Source: Oscillospiraceae bacterium (GTDB taxonomy: Bacteria > Bacillota > Clostridia > Oscillospirales > Oscillospiraceae). Taken from it: a DNA stretch of 64,000 nt. The stretch spans positions 62,001-126,000 of the forward strand of contig SVLM01000003.1 in assembly GCA_015067945.1 (NCBI GenBank), read 5' to 3'. Positions 42,709-50,353 of this stretch are shown here, one piece after another (position 1 is the first letter of the stretch; each line of letters starts with the position of its first letter). Position numbers and translations under genes: made by a program. Below the pieces are notes generated by a model that ran no database searches, was not told the DNA's origin, and saw nothing but the letters and a program-made list of their open reading frames with translations.

Positions 42709-42797
42709 TGTCATTGCGAGGAGCGTAGCGACGTGGCAATCCGTAATACCCTTTGTAGAACGGATTCTCACGGCTGCTACGCAGCCTCAGAATGACA
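42709..42797. repeat. Dispersed palindromic repeat, copy 3
   Basis: 89 bp from TGTCATTGCGAGGAG to CTCAGAATGACA, the most divergent in its middle. It lies between the MATE terminator and the next promoter. Confidence 0.82.
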
Positions 42798-42848
42798 TAT
42801 TTTCTTAACTGAGTGATATTGCGGGTTTCTCGTCCCTTTATTAAAAAC

Positions 42849-42877
42849 TTGCATTATTTTTGCGTCCGTGGTAAAAT
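42849..42877 (+). promoter_or_regulatory. Promoter of the coiled-coil membrane protein
   Basis: TTGCAT and TAAAAT with a 17-nt spacer, about 75 nt before the ATG at 42953. Confidence 0.55.
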
Positions 42878-42952
42878 TATTTTATGGCACATCTTTTATG
42901 CTTACCAAAGCAGACCCATTTGTCTTCGACAAACCAAAAAGGAGATGTTTTT

Positions 42953-44242
42953 ATGTCCGCAAATTCCATTTTTGATTCCAAACTAGCCACGTTGAAAGAG
43001 GAATTGAAAACCATAGAGGCAAATACCTCGAATGTACAAAAAGCTGCAGATAAACATGCAGGGAGCGAGTGGTGGTATATGAAGGAGTATCGCCGCTCCA
43101 AGACCTGTCTGACCCTCTCCATCATCCTTTCCATCGCTGTGATCTTGGCTGCAGTTTTGATACTATATCCAATAATGGCAAAGCAATCATCCGCCGCTGT
43201 AGACAGCTCTGGCTTTAATGGCCCGGCTTTTAGTGGTTGTCTTTTTCTGACATCGATCGCTCTTCATATTATCAATTTTATACTACTCGCGGTATCCGAA
43301 GAAGAGTTTTCCTTCCTGCGATTTGTCGCACTGATTGTATGTGCCATTCCTCCCATAAGCTGCGTCGCCCCGTTTGTAGAAGTCTACCGCATCATTGGAG
43401 AATGCAGTGATAACAAAATGTATTATGACAGTGCTCGCTGTGATGTATCAAGTAGTAAATCTGATTTACAGAAGCTCCAAAAGAAGCTGGAAGACACGAA
43501 AAAACAAATTGCAAGAACGGAAGTTTCCATTAAGCACGCCGAGGAGCTGTATCGAATCGGCCTGGAAAAGGGTGACGAAGCCTCTATCCAAAAAGCCGCA
43601 AAACAAGGCTGCGTCGCCGCAGAAAAGTATGTAGCTAAAAAACTGTATGATCAGGCAATGGCCGCAGATCCCATCGATGAAGCAAAGATGGAAGAAGCCG
43701 CCAAATTGGAGTATGTCCCCGCCTGCCTTTATCTTGGCAAAAAGTACTTATCCGATCTTGATTCCAATCTACTGACTGCAGGCGAAAAGAAATATTCCGC
43801 TAAGGAAGCCAGCAAATATCTGGAAATTGCCGCAGCAGAAGATATGGAAGCAGAATTCCTTTGGTATAGCACACAAGTCATTTATGATTACAACACACTG
43901 GAAAATTGGAACCGCATCCTGGGTCGCCTCAGAAAAATCAAAAGTTCCGGAAAGCTTCCTGCACATTATGCCAATGCAATGGATCTGTGCATCCAATCGG
44001 TTGTGGAAACAATCGACCGCACAAAAGAGGAGGAACGACACAAACAGTTGTATTCTCGTCAACCAAGTCACACTTCTTATCCTTCCCCTTCCACTTTCCC
44101 ATCCGATTCCAGTTGGTCACCGGACAAGGGTTTGAATACTTATTATACAGATTCCAGAAACGGACAAATCGTGTACTACAAAGACGGTCAATATGTAAAT
44201 GAGGACGGCGAAAGAGTCCCTCTCCAATACATGGATGATTAA
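42953..44242 (+). CDS. Membrane protein with coiled coil and helical repeats, unknown
   Basis: 429 residues: an N-terminal helical segment, two to three hydrophobic helices (about 52-75, 90-114 and 120-140), and a coiled coil near 160-200 (SSSKSDLQKLQKKLEDTKKQ). Alpha-helical repeats follow and resemble Sel1/TPR (YRIGLEKGDEASIQKAAKQG, KYLEIAAAEDMEAEFLWY). A Ser/Pro-rich tail ends with YYTDSRNGQIVYYKDGQYVN. AAAAAGGAGATG precedes the ATG. It lies between two copies of the same terminator, so the block may be an insertion. Function unknown. Confidence 0.68.
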   Translation: MSANSIFDSKLATLKEELKTIEANTSNVQKAADKHAGSEWWYMKEYRRSKTCLTLSIILSIAVILAAVLILYPIMAKQSSAAVDSSGFNGPAFSGCLFLTSIALHIINFILLAVSEEEFSFLRFVALIVCAIPPISCVAPFVEVYRIIGECSDNKMYYDSARCDVSSSKSDLQKLQKKLEDTKKQIARTEVSIKHAEELYRIGLEKGDEASIQKAAKQGCVAAEKYVAKKLYDQAMAADPIDEAKMEEAAKLEYVPACLYLGKKYLSDLDSNLLTAGEKKYSAKEASKYLEIAAAEDMEAEFLWYSTQVIYDYNTLENWNRILGRLRKIKSSGKLPAHYANAMDLCIQSVVETIDRTKEEERHKQLYSRQPSHTSYPSPSTFPSDSSWSPDKGLNTYYTDSRNGQIVYYKDGQYVNEDGERVPLQYMDD

Positions 44243-44265
44243 CACAAAGGATTGCTCTTTTTTCC

Positions 44266-44313
44266 AAAAACGGCTTGACCGAATCGGTCAAGCCGTTTTG
44301 CTATGTAGGGAAC
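44266..44313 (+). repeat. Duplicated terminator block, copy B
   Basis: Identical to 42632-42679 over 48 nt; ends the upstream gene. On the minus strand it abuts the spoVAC-like remnant. Confidence 0.9.
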
Positions 44314-44360
44314 ATTTTGGCACCGTCGCCTAAGATAAACCCCTCTGCTTGTGTCAACTT
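44303..44360 (-). pseudogene. Remnant of a spoVAC 3' end
   Basis: On the minus strand the short peptide TQAEGFILGDGAKMFPT matches TEGFILGVGAKMFTIAGP inside the intact spoVAC 560 nt downstream. As with the intact gene, the terminator lies to its left. No further homology is visible upstream. Confidence 0.6.
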
Positions 44361-44406
44361 AGGACCCATACATTCGTGTTTTGTTACGACCCAATTTGGA
44401 AAAATA

Positions 44407-44435
44407 TTTACATTAAGACGACAGTATAGTATAAT
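44407..44435 (+). promoter_or_regulatory. Promoter of the three-helix protein
   Basis: TTTACA and TATAAT with a 17-nt spacer, 20 nt before the ATG at 44455. Confidence 0.7.
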
Positions 44436-44454
44436 AAAACAAAGGAGGGGTACT

Positions 44455-44793
44455 ATGAAAACATTAAAGGCGTTGAAAATCACATCCATTCTCAATGGTG
44501 TTTTTTGTCTTTTTTGTATTGCATCAACCGTTTGTTTTGCTGTCAACCACTATTTCAATTTGCGTGATTATTTTAGCGTTGGCATTATTTTAGTCTATGG
44601 TTGGATTATTAATCCGGTTGGCATTGTGTCCTTTATTATTTGTCTCACCTCGTTTCTCACGGAACGGAAATCACAGGAAGCAAAACAAGTGATAGGGATG
44701 AAATGGATTTGGATTTTGGTTTGGCCTATTATTACCACCATTTTTTACATAACCGCTGGTGGTTTAATGGTAGTCTTTACAGGTGGCGTATGA
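44455..44793 (+). CDS. Three-helix membrane protein, unknown
   Basis: 112 residues with helices at about 8-28, 42-65 and 84-107 and no charged motif of interest. AAAGGAGGGG lies just before the ATG at 44455. The gene is clearly AT-richer than its neighbours and sits between a spoVAC remnant and intact spoVAC, consistent with insertion into a duplicated locus. Family not recognised. Confidence 0.68.
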   Translation: MKTLKALKITSILNGVFCLFCIASTVCFAVNHYFNLRDYFSVGIILVYGWIINPVGIVSFIICLTSFLTERKSQEAKQVIGMKWIWILVWPIITTIFYITAGGLMVVFTGGV

Positions 44794-44794
44794 T

Positions 44795-44826
44795 AAAAGG
44801 CTTGACCAGTCGGTCAAGCCTTTTTC
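44795..44826. terminator. Bidirectional terminator at the spoVAC end
   Basis: Stem AAAAGGCTTGACC/GGTCAAGCCTTTT with 4-nt loop. It is related to the duplicated blocks at 42632 and 44266, sharing GGCTTGACC/GGTCAAGCC. Confidence 0.85.
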
Positions 44827-44827
44827 G

Positions 44828-45265
44828 TTAGAACAATGTCGTTATCCAATAGATAATTCCATACACCACGCTGGTGCTCACGCCATACACAATCACCGGT
44901 CCTGCGATTGTAAACATCTTTGCACCAACCCCAAGGATGAAGCCCTCGGTTTTGAACTCAATGGCCGGCGATGCAATGGCATTGGCAAAGCCGGTGATGG
45001 GCACCAGCGTACCTGCTCCGGCATGTTTCGCAATATTGTCGTAAAGGCTCAGGCCCGTCAGCAAAGCTGACAGTGCCACCAGACTCATAGATGCCGCGGT
45101 GGATGCATCCTGCTTTTCCAGCCCCAATGCCACATAGCCATTCACTGCGATCTGTCCCAGCAGGCAGATCAATCCGCCGATCCAAAAGGCATTGAAGCAA
45201 TCCTTCAAAATAGGCGATTTGGGCATTGCCTCCTGAACCAATTTTCCGTATTCCCGTTCGGTCAT
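44828..45265 (-). CDS. spoVAC: Stage V sporulation protein AC
   Basis: Membrane protein of 145 residues that forms part of the SpoVA channel for dipicolinic-acid movement in spores. N-terminal PKSPILKDCFNAFWIGGLICLLGQ, central ALLTGLSLYDNIAKHAGAGTLVPITGFANAI and C-terminal GFILGVGAKMFTIAGPVIVYG are all SpoVAC hallmarks. GGAGGGATAGTT precedes the ATG. spoVAD and spoVAE, which normally adjoin it, are absent here, so it is an orphan copy. It still indicates a spore-forming lineage. Confidence 0.9.
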   Translation of the reverse strand: MTEREYGKLVQEAMPKSPILKDCFNAFWIGGLICLLGQIAVNGYVALGLEKQDASTAASMSLVALSALLTGLSLYDNIAKHAGAGTLVPITGFANAIASPAIEFKTEGFILGVGAKMFTIAGPVIVYGVSTSVVYGIIYWITTLF

Positions 45266-45346
45266 AACTATCCCTCCTGGGATAGTTTACCCGGAACAGC
45301 CAATGCTATCCAAAAAGAAGGGGGTGCAATTTTGCACCCCTTTCCC

Positions 45347-47197
45347 TTATTTGATTTTCTTAACTACAAGGTTGGCACCCAGCACATACAGATACTCATC
45401 AATCAGCAAGGCGCGAATGTCAGCGCCCATTCCGTTCACAGCGATATCATGCTTTTCCACAAGCTTGCCGTCTTCCAACTGCCACACCAACAGCCGGCTC
45501 AGTCCAAGATCCACATAGATTGGAATGGCAATCAACATATTTTCTTCATCAATCAGGTAAGACTTGTATTCGGAAGAAAAGCTGTATTCTGTGTCAACAT
45601 TGCACACCTCTTTCACACCGGTTTCCGTTTCCCGATACAGCGAAATTTTCAGCCATTCATCCTCATTATAGCCGATGCCCAGCAGGTAATCGCCGAATGT
45701 CCGCAAAGACGCGGAATACCCGGGAATTTTGCCCGTATCCTTCCAAGTGATATTCTTCGGATCACTCAGGTCAAAGAAATATACCGGATCCGTCATTCTT
45801 CGGGCTGTGCAGACATACGCCGTATCCCCATCGAAGCGAACCGAACGCACCTCATCTCCCCGCGGAGCAAAAGCCACCACCTGACCTTGCATTTCCCAGT
45901 TATCCAACGAGATGCAATACAGATTTACATTTCTTTCCCCCCGTATAAGCAATTCCATTCCGTTATGTCCACTCCAGGTATTTTCACTGGTGGATGTAAC
46001 CACCCGCAGTATGCCATTATATTCATCCATACTGTATTGGTTTTGGAAATGCCCCTCCACAGTAGTAGTACCGATATGCTCCATGGAATCCGCTGTATAG
46101 GACAAGCAAATAATATCTGTCATTGTTTTTGTTTCGCAATAACCGGAACTCTCAGAATAAGAGCAAGGGATATAGATCCGCTCTCCCGACATATAGAAGA
46201 ACCGACTGCCTGATAACACCGCTGCCGAATCCAGCACATTCAAGCTTCCCTCCTGCAGCAGCATCAGGGTAGCCAAATAATTCTCATCCGGCGTATATTG
46301 ATCAAGAATGGCTTCCGGCGGCAGATATTGCGCAACACCGTTACAAGTGTATTTCGGCAAATATGTATCCTTGTTGTCAAAATCCAAATCTCTGAAGGAT
46401 ACATACTTGCGGCTCAGTAAATAGATACTCTGACCAACCTTGCGGGAACTACAGTATTCACCGGTAATATTGAATTCTCCCAATCGTTGCATTTTGGCAG
46501 GATTGGAAACATCAAAGCTAAGCACATATATCCGTTCATCCATATCTGAGCCTTTGCCATCTTCTCGCCATATTCTTTCTTTATTGCCATAGAGAATAAC
46601 CGTAACGATCTTCCCATCGTCGGAAAGATACATTTCTGCATTAAGCAATGCAATAAAGTCAATATCGATTTTTTCGGTACCAACGCGCTTGGAGTCGGCA
46701 CCATCAATTGTATAACTACGTAGTATCGCTTCACCACTGTCGTAGTTAGTGCTCAGGCGGAAAATATAGTCCTCCGTCCGCTTGATCAGATCACCCTCGA
46801 TAACCCCTTGCACCTGATTATCAGTATTCTCTACATACTTGCCTGCATTGGATACATTCTCCATTAAATCAACACGCACTCCATAAGGCTCCTCATGATT
46901 CCATATTGCCAGCAGGTATTCAAAGTTATTCTTCGGTGTAGCCGCGCTTATGTGATTTTCATTCCGATACTTATTTCTGTTCAGGTTTTTGATCAAGCTG
47001 TAATAGCCGCTGTCTGCGTATTCCAGAACGCTGGGTTCCATCCATTCATAGGGTACAAACAACACCGCCACAACGATAATTACAAAAAGCAGGCTGGCAG
47101 TTGCTACGGTAATGATCCGATTTCTTTTCCTTTTCTTCTGAATTGCAGTATCGATCTTCTGCATAACCTGATCAGTTCTTTCATCAAAGGTCTTCAC
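45347..47197 (-). CDS. Membrane-anchored beta-propeller protein, partner of the ECF sigma factor
   Basis: 616 residues: a short cytoplasmic N-terminus (MKTFDERTDQVMQKIDTAI, then Lys/Arg-rich), a membrane helix at about 30-50, then a large outer domain. The outer domain repeats blade-like segments and matches the beta-propeller family PF09826 (IYVLSFDVSNPAKMQRLGEF, VYFFDLSDPKNITWKDTGKI). The start is GTG at 47197, 8 nt after GGAGGG, overlapping the sigma gene by 14 nt. It sits where an anti-sigma factor would, but lacks the zinc-binding H-x3-C-x2-C motif. A role as sensor or anti-sigma is inference. Confidence 0.8.
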   Translation of the reverse strand: MKTFDERTDQVMQKIDTAIQKKRKRNRIITVATASLLFVIIVVAVLFVPYEWMEPSVLEYADSGYYSLIKNLNRNKYRNENHISAATPKNNFEYLLAIWNHEEPYGVRVDLMENVSNAGKYVENTDNQVQGVIEGDLIKRTEDYIFRLSTNYDSGEAILRSYTIDGADSKRVGTEKIDIDFIALLNAEMYLSDDGKIVTVILYGNKERIWREDGKGSDMDERIYVLSFDVSNPAKMQRLGEFNITGEYCSSRKVGQSIYLLSRKYVSFRDLDFDNKDTYLPKYTCNGVAQYLPPEAILDQYTPDENYLATLMLLQEGSLNVLDSAAVLSGSRFFYMSGERIYIPCSYSESSGYCETKTMTDIICLSYTADSMEHIGTTTVEGHFQNQYSMDEYNGILRVVTSTSENTWSGHNGMELLIRGERNVNLYCISLDNWEMQGQVVAFAPRGDEVRSVRFDGDTAYVCTARRMTDPVYFFDLSDPKNITWKDTGKIPGYSASLRTFGDYLLGIGYNEDEWLKISLYRETETGVKEVCNVDTEYSFSSEYKSYLIDEENMLIAIPIYVDLGLSRLLVWQLEDGKLVEKHDIAVNGMGADIRALLIDEYLYVLGANLVVKKIK

Positions 47198-47735
47198 AAG
47201 TAACGCCCTCCTTTTCAAGCAATTTTCTCAAGGCGATCTTGGCCCGGGCATGTATGTTATACATTTGCTTTTCCGTTTTTCCCATAATGCGACCTGCAAC
47301 CCCCAGGGAAAAACCCTCAAAATAGCTAAGATACAATGCCACGCGGTAATCCTCCGGAAGCTTCTGCATACAAAGATACACCTGCTCATTGCGCTGTTTG
47401 CGAAGGAATGCTTCTTCCGCACCTTCGGTATAAAGCACATTTTCCACATCCTCCAGCGGAACCTGAGTTTTGTTCCGTCGCAGGTAGTCAATAGCTTTGC
47501 TGCGGGCGATCTTATAGAGATAGGCCCGCATTTTCTCTTCACTTTCAAAGTGCTTTCCTTTGACAAATAGCAGCGCAATGGCATCCCCCGCCACGTCCTC
47601 CGCAGCGGCGGCATCTTTTACATAACCATAGGCAAATCTTACCAGAGAATCGGAGTATGTACTTACAAATTGGGAAATTGCTTCCCGATCCCCCAGAGTC
47701 CATGGACAGCTGTACTTTTGACCGGTTTTAGCCAT
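47184..47735 (-). CDS. ECF-type RNA polymerase sigma factor
   Basis: 183 residues. Region 2 runs about 20-90 (SLVRFAYGYVKDAAAAEDVAGDAI, then AYLYKIARSKAIDYLRR). Region 4 runs about 120-175 (MQKLPEDYRVALYLSYFEGFSLGVAGRIMGKTEKQMYN). Small size and lack of region 3 place it in the extracytoplasmic-function group. ATG 47735 follows GAGGTGATCCGA. A sigma-A-like promoter lies upstream. Its target promoters cannot be derived from this window; none of the nearby promoters shows a clear AAC-type -35. Confidence 0.88.
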   Translation of the reverse strand: MAKTGQKYSCPWTLGDREAISQFVSTYSDSLVRFAYGYVKDAAAAEDVAGDAIALLFVKGKHFESEEKMRAYLYKIARSKAIDYLRRNKTQVPLEDVENVLYTEGAEEAFLRKQRNEQVYLCMQKLPEDYRVALYLSYFEGFSLGVAGRIMGKTEKQMYNIHARAKIALRKLLEKEGVTCEDL

Positions 47736-47797
47736 TCGGATCACCTCTTCACCTATATAACGGTTGAACGCGGCATTTTACTCACTTATTTTTTATT

Positions 47798-47826
47798 ATT
47801 GTAAAACATTTTATTACCAAAAGCAA
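47798..47826 (-). promoter_or_regulatory. Promoter of the sigma-factor operon
   Basis: Minus-strand TTGCTT and TACAAT with a 17-nt spacer, about 65 nt before the ATG. It is divergent from 47842-47870. Confidence 0.6.
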
Positions 47827-47841
47827 TCCTTCTCATTCCCC

Positions 47842-47870
47842 TTGCCTTTTTTGCAAGTCTTGGTTATAAT
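47842..47870 (+). promoter_or_regulatory. Promoter of the TIGR04255-type/YugP pair
   Basis: TTGCCT and TATAAT with a 17-nt spacer, 30 nt before the ATG at 47901. Confidence 0.7.
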
Positions 47871-47900
47871 AAAGAAAAGCATTTGAAATGAGGAATGACT

Positions 47901-48686
47901 ATGTTTTCACAAGAGCCCCGGTGTATCTACCGTTCCAATCAACTCAGTGAAGTAATTTGTCAGCTTCGTTTTCCGGAAATTCTGTCCATCGGCACTACCC
48001 TGCCGGCAGCTTTTCAGGATGCGATTCGGGAAGAGTTTCCCCGTTACTCTGCCCGTAAGGATCAACTGCCGCCCAAGCTCATTGGCACCCCCGGCAATAT
48101 GAAGCTGGAAAATCCTCCCGCCACCACAAACTACCAATTCATGTCTGCTGACGGTGCTTGGCGAGTGAATCTGACCAGCACCTTCATCTCCCTGGCCTGC
48201 ACCAAATACACCTGCTGGGAGGATTTTGCGAAAAAGCTGGATAAACCTCTGGTTGCCTTCATAAAACTATACAAGCCTGCCTATTTCGAAAGAGTGGGTC
48301 TGCGGTACCTGAATTTCATTTCCAGAAAGAATCTGGGTCTGGAAAACACCCCCTTCCGGGAGCTGATCCAAAGCTGCTACTTAGGCCCTCTGTCTGAGGA
48401 GGATGTTATGGACCCATCCGTTTCCCAGTGCAGTGTGGATGTGGATATGGCCATCCGTGGTGGCTGCCGTCTGCATCTGCATGCCGGACCGGGCCTGACA
48501 AAGAAGAACGGCCAGCCGGATCCGGAGGTCAAATTCATCCTGGATCAGGATCTGTACATGACCGGCCAGGTGGCAGTAAATCTGTCCGCCGGTGCACTCA
48601 GCACCCTCCACAGCCAAGCCTACGGCATTTTCCGCGGTGCCATCACCGATCTGCTGCACAAGGCTATGGAGCCGGAAATCATTTAA
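47901..48686 (+). CDS. TIGR04255-family protein
   Basis: 261 residues. An N-terminal SEVICQLRFPEILSIG, central YFERVGLRYLNFISR, and a beta-rich C-terminus (KFILDQDLYMTGQVAV then HSQAYGIFRGAITD) match the TIGR04255 family. Family members are widespread but uncharacterised, sometimes near defence or polysaccharide loci; neither is nearby here. ATG 47901 follows GAGG by 7 nt. It is cotranscribed with the peptidase 11 nt downstream. Confidence 0.72.
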   Translation: MFSQEPRCIYRSNQLSEVICQLRFPEILSIGTTLPAAFQDAIREEFPRYSARKDQLPPKLIGTPGNMKLENPPATTNYQFMSADGAWRVNLTSTFISLACTKYTCWEDFAKKLDKPLVAFIKLYKPAYFERVGLRYLNFISRKNLGLENTPFRELIQSCYLGPLSEEDVMDPSVSQCSVDVDMAIRGGCRLHLHAGPGLTKKNGQPDPEVKFILDQDLYMTGQVAVNLSAGALSTLHSQAYGIFRGAITDLLHKAMEPEII

Positions 48687-48697
48687 GGAGAATTACC

Positions 48698-49414
48698 ATG
48701 TTATACTACTACGGTTTTGATATGACCTATGTCATTTTCGTATTACCCTGCTTGCTGCTTTCCCTTTGGGCCAGTTCAAATGTGAACTCCACCTTCAAAA
48801 AGTATGCCAAACAGCTTTCCTATCGCAGGATCACCGGTGCTCAGGCCGCCCAGCGGGTTCTGTCCGCCAACGGTGTATCCGGTGTGCGGATTGAACGGAT
48901 CAGTGGCAATCTGACAGACCATTTTGATCCCAAGACCAACGTGATTCGTCTTTCTGACAGCGTGTACGACGCCACCTCTACCGCCGCCATCGGCGTTGCC
49001 TGCCATGAAGCCGGCCACGCGGTGCAATACGCCCAAAACTATGGCCCCATCAAGCTCCGGGCCGCCATCGTGCCCATTACCAACATCGGCAGCCGTCTGG
49101 CTATGCCCCTGATATTGCTGGGTCTGCTGTTTTCCTTTGGCGAAAGTGTGTCCTTTGGATTTGTGTATGCAGGTATTGCCTGCTTTGGTCTTTCCGTGGT
49201 GTTCCAGCTGGTAACTCTGCCTGTGGAGTTTAATGCCAGCCGTCGGGCAATGGAAGCCATCGAATCCGGCAATCTTCTGTCTGAGGATGAGCAAAGAGGT
49301 GCCAGGAAGACCTTGACTGCCGCCGCTCTGACCTATGTTGCCGCCACCGCCGTTGCATTGGCTCAGCTTCTGCGGCTGCTGGTGATCTTCGGTGGCAGAC
49401 GGCGTAACGATTGA
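48698..49414 (+). CDS. YugP-like zinc metallopeptidase, membrane
   Basis: 238 residues with an N-terminal helix (about 6-24), a soluble metallopeptidase region and two or three C-terminal helices. The zinc-binding motif is HEAGH in GVACHEAGHAVQYAQNYGP, preceded by DHFDPKTNVIRLSDSVY. The third ligand is likely the glutamate of PVEFNASRRA. Membrane topology puts the active site near the cytoplasmic face; substrates are unknown. AAGGAG is at the ribosome site. A long hairpin ends the transcript. Confidence 0.86.
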   Translation: MLYYYGFDMTYVIFVLPCLLLSLWASSNVNSTFKKYAKQLSYRRITGAQAAQRVLSANGVSGVRIERISGNLTDHFDPKTNVIRLSDSVYDATSTAAIGVACHEAGHAVQYAQNYGPIKLRAAIVPITNIGSRLAMPLILLGLLFSFGESVSFGFVYAGIACFGLSVVFQLVTLPVEFNASRRAMEAIESGNLLSEDEQRGARKTLTAAALTYVAATAVALAQLLRLLVIFGGRRRND

Positions 49415-49460
49415 GGAAAAACCTCCCTTTGCTTCCTGCAACCTCCGATTGAAACACAAT

Positions 49461-49518
49461 AAAAAATACGCTACCATGGATGCCATCACGGCAAATATTG
49501 ATATGGAGCGTATTTTTT
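49461..49518 (+). terminator. Long-loop terminator whose stem includes the next gene's ribosome site
   Basis: Stem AAAAAATACGCT/AGCGTATTTTTT, extended by CCAT/ATGG, with a loop of about 26 nt. The T-run ends 1-2 nt before the ATG at 49520, so GGAG of the next gene lies inside the stem. Confidence 0.6.
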
Positions 49519-49519
49519 T

Positions 49520-50017
49520 ATGATCAAACGAATTTTTCTGACAATTACAGCCCTGATGCTGGTGCTGACGCTGGCTGCCTGCGGTGAAGCCCCCACTACC
49601 AACGAAACGATAAACGATCCTTCTGTCAGTGTTTCCGAACCCCAGCAGTCTCAAACCGCGGAATTTTCTCCCCTTGTGCTGGTAGACAACGATCAGTTTA
49701 CTGTGAAGATTACTGGCATTGATCCCAAAGGCACCTGGGGCTACACTCTGAAAGTTTTTCTGGAAAACAAGACCGACAAGGAACTGATGTTCTCCACAGA
49801 CGATGTCAGTGTCAATGGTTTTATGTGCGACCCCTTCTGGGCTGTCTCCGTTGCCGCAGGCAAGAAGGCCAACGAAGAAATCTCTTTCAGTGAGGGTGAT
49901 TTCAAAAAGAACGGCATTGAATCCGTGGAAGAGATTGTTTTTACCTTAAGCATCTATGACAGCAACGATTTCATGGCAGATGATCTGCTGGAGCAAGCCT
50001 TTACTGTAAAGCCCTGA
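49520..50017 (+). CDS. Lipoprotein with Ig-like/FxLD-type domain, unknown
   Basis: 165 residues: lipobox LAAC (Cys about 21), a short acidic Ser/Thr linker, then a beta-rich domain. VLVDNDQFTVKITGIDPKGT leads into YTLKVFLENKTDKELMFSTDDVSVNG, a DUF4352/DUF5067-type pattern found in clostridial surface lipoproteins. The only ribosome site, TGGAG, is 11 nt before the ATG and lies in the terminator stem, so translation may need partial unfolding. Confidence 0.75.
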   Translation: MIKRIFLTITALMLVLTLAACGEAPTTNETINDPSVSVSEPQQSQTAEFSPLVLVDNDQFTVKITGIDPKGTWGYTLKVFLENKTDKELMFSTDDVSVNGFMCDPFWAVSVAAGKKANEEISFSEGDFKKNGIESVEEIVFTLSIYDSNDFMADDLLEQAFTVKP

Positions 50018-50038
50018 CAGATATTTTCCGTCCCGGTA

Positions 50039-50067
50039 TTGACAACCGGGGCGGATTTTATTATAAT
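50039..50067 (+). promoter_or_regulatory. Sigma-A promoter of the abrB-ynbB-eamA unit
   Basis: TTGACA and TATAAT, both perfect, with a 17-nt spacer; 45 nt before the AbrB-like start codon. Confidence 0.88.
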
Positions 50068-50111
50068 TTGTCGGTGTGAAAAGTATGAAAAATGTGAAAG
50101 GAGTTGGTTTT

Positions 50112-50351
50112 ATGCCCGGAGGCAAGCATATCCTCGGCAAAGGCAACAACCAACGAGTTTTCGGCACCGCCAAAGTAGGCGACCGGGGGCAGATCGTAAT
50201 CCCCAAGGAAGCACGGGAGCTGTTCGGCATTAAACCTGGCGATACCCTGCTGATTTTGGGCGAAGCCGACACCGGTCTGATCGTATCACGGCCAGAAGTG
50301 CTGAATAACCTTGCCAACCAAATTCTGAACACTGTGAAAAACGAGGATTGA
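50112..50351 (+). CDS. AbrB/SpoVT-like DNA-binding protein
   Basis: 79 residues with a swapped-hairpin AbrB domain: AKVGDRGQIVIPKEARELFGIKPGDTLLILGEA. The domain binds AT-rich DNA in AbrB, SpoVT and MazE-type proteins. The start at 50112 follows AAAGGAGTTGGTTTT; the open frame extends 12 codons upstream with a weaker site. It is the first gene of a three-gene unit with the YnbB-like enzyme and EamA transporter, so it probably regulates them. The short N-terminal MPGGKHILGKGNN is unusual. Confidence 0.85.
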   Translation: MPGGKHILGKGNNQRVFGTAKVGDRGQIVIPKEARELFGIKPGDTLLILGEADTGLIVSRPEVLNNLANQILNTVKNED

Positions 50352-50353
50352 TT

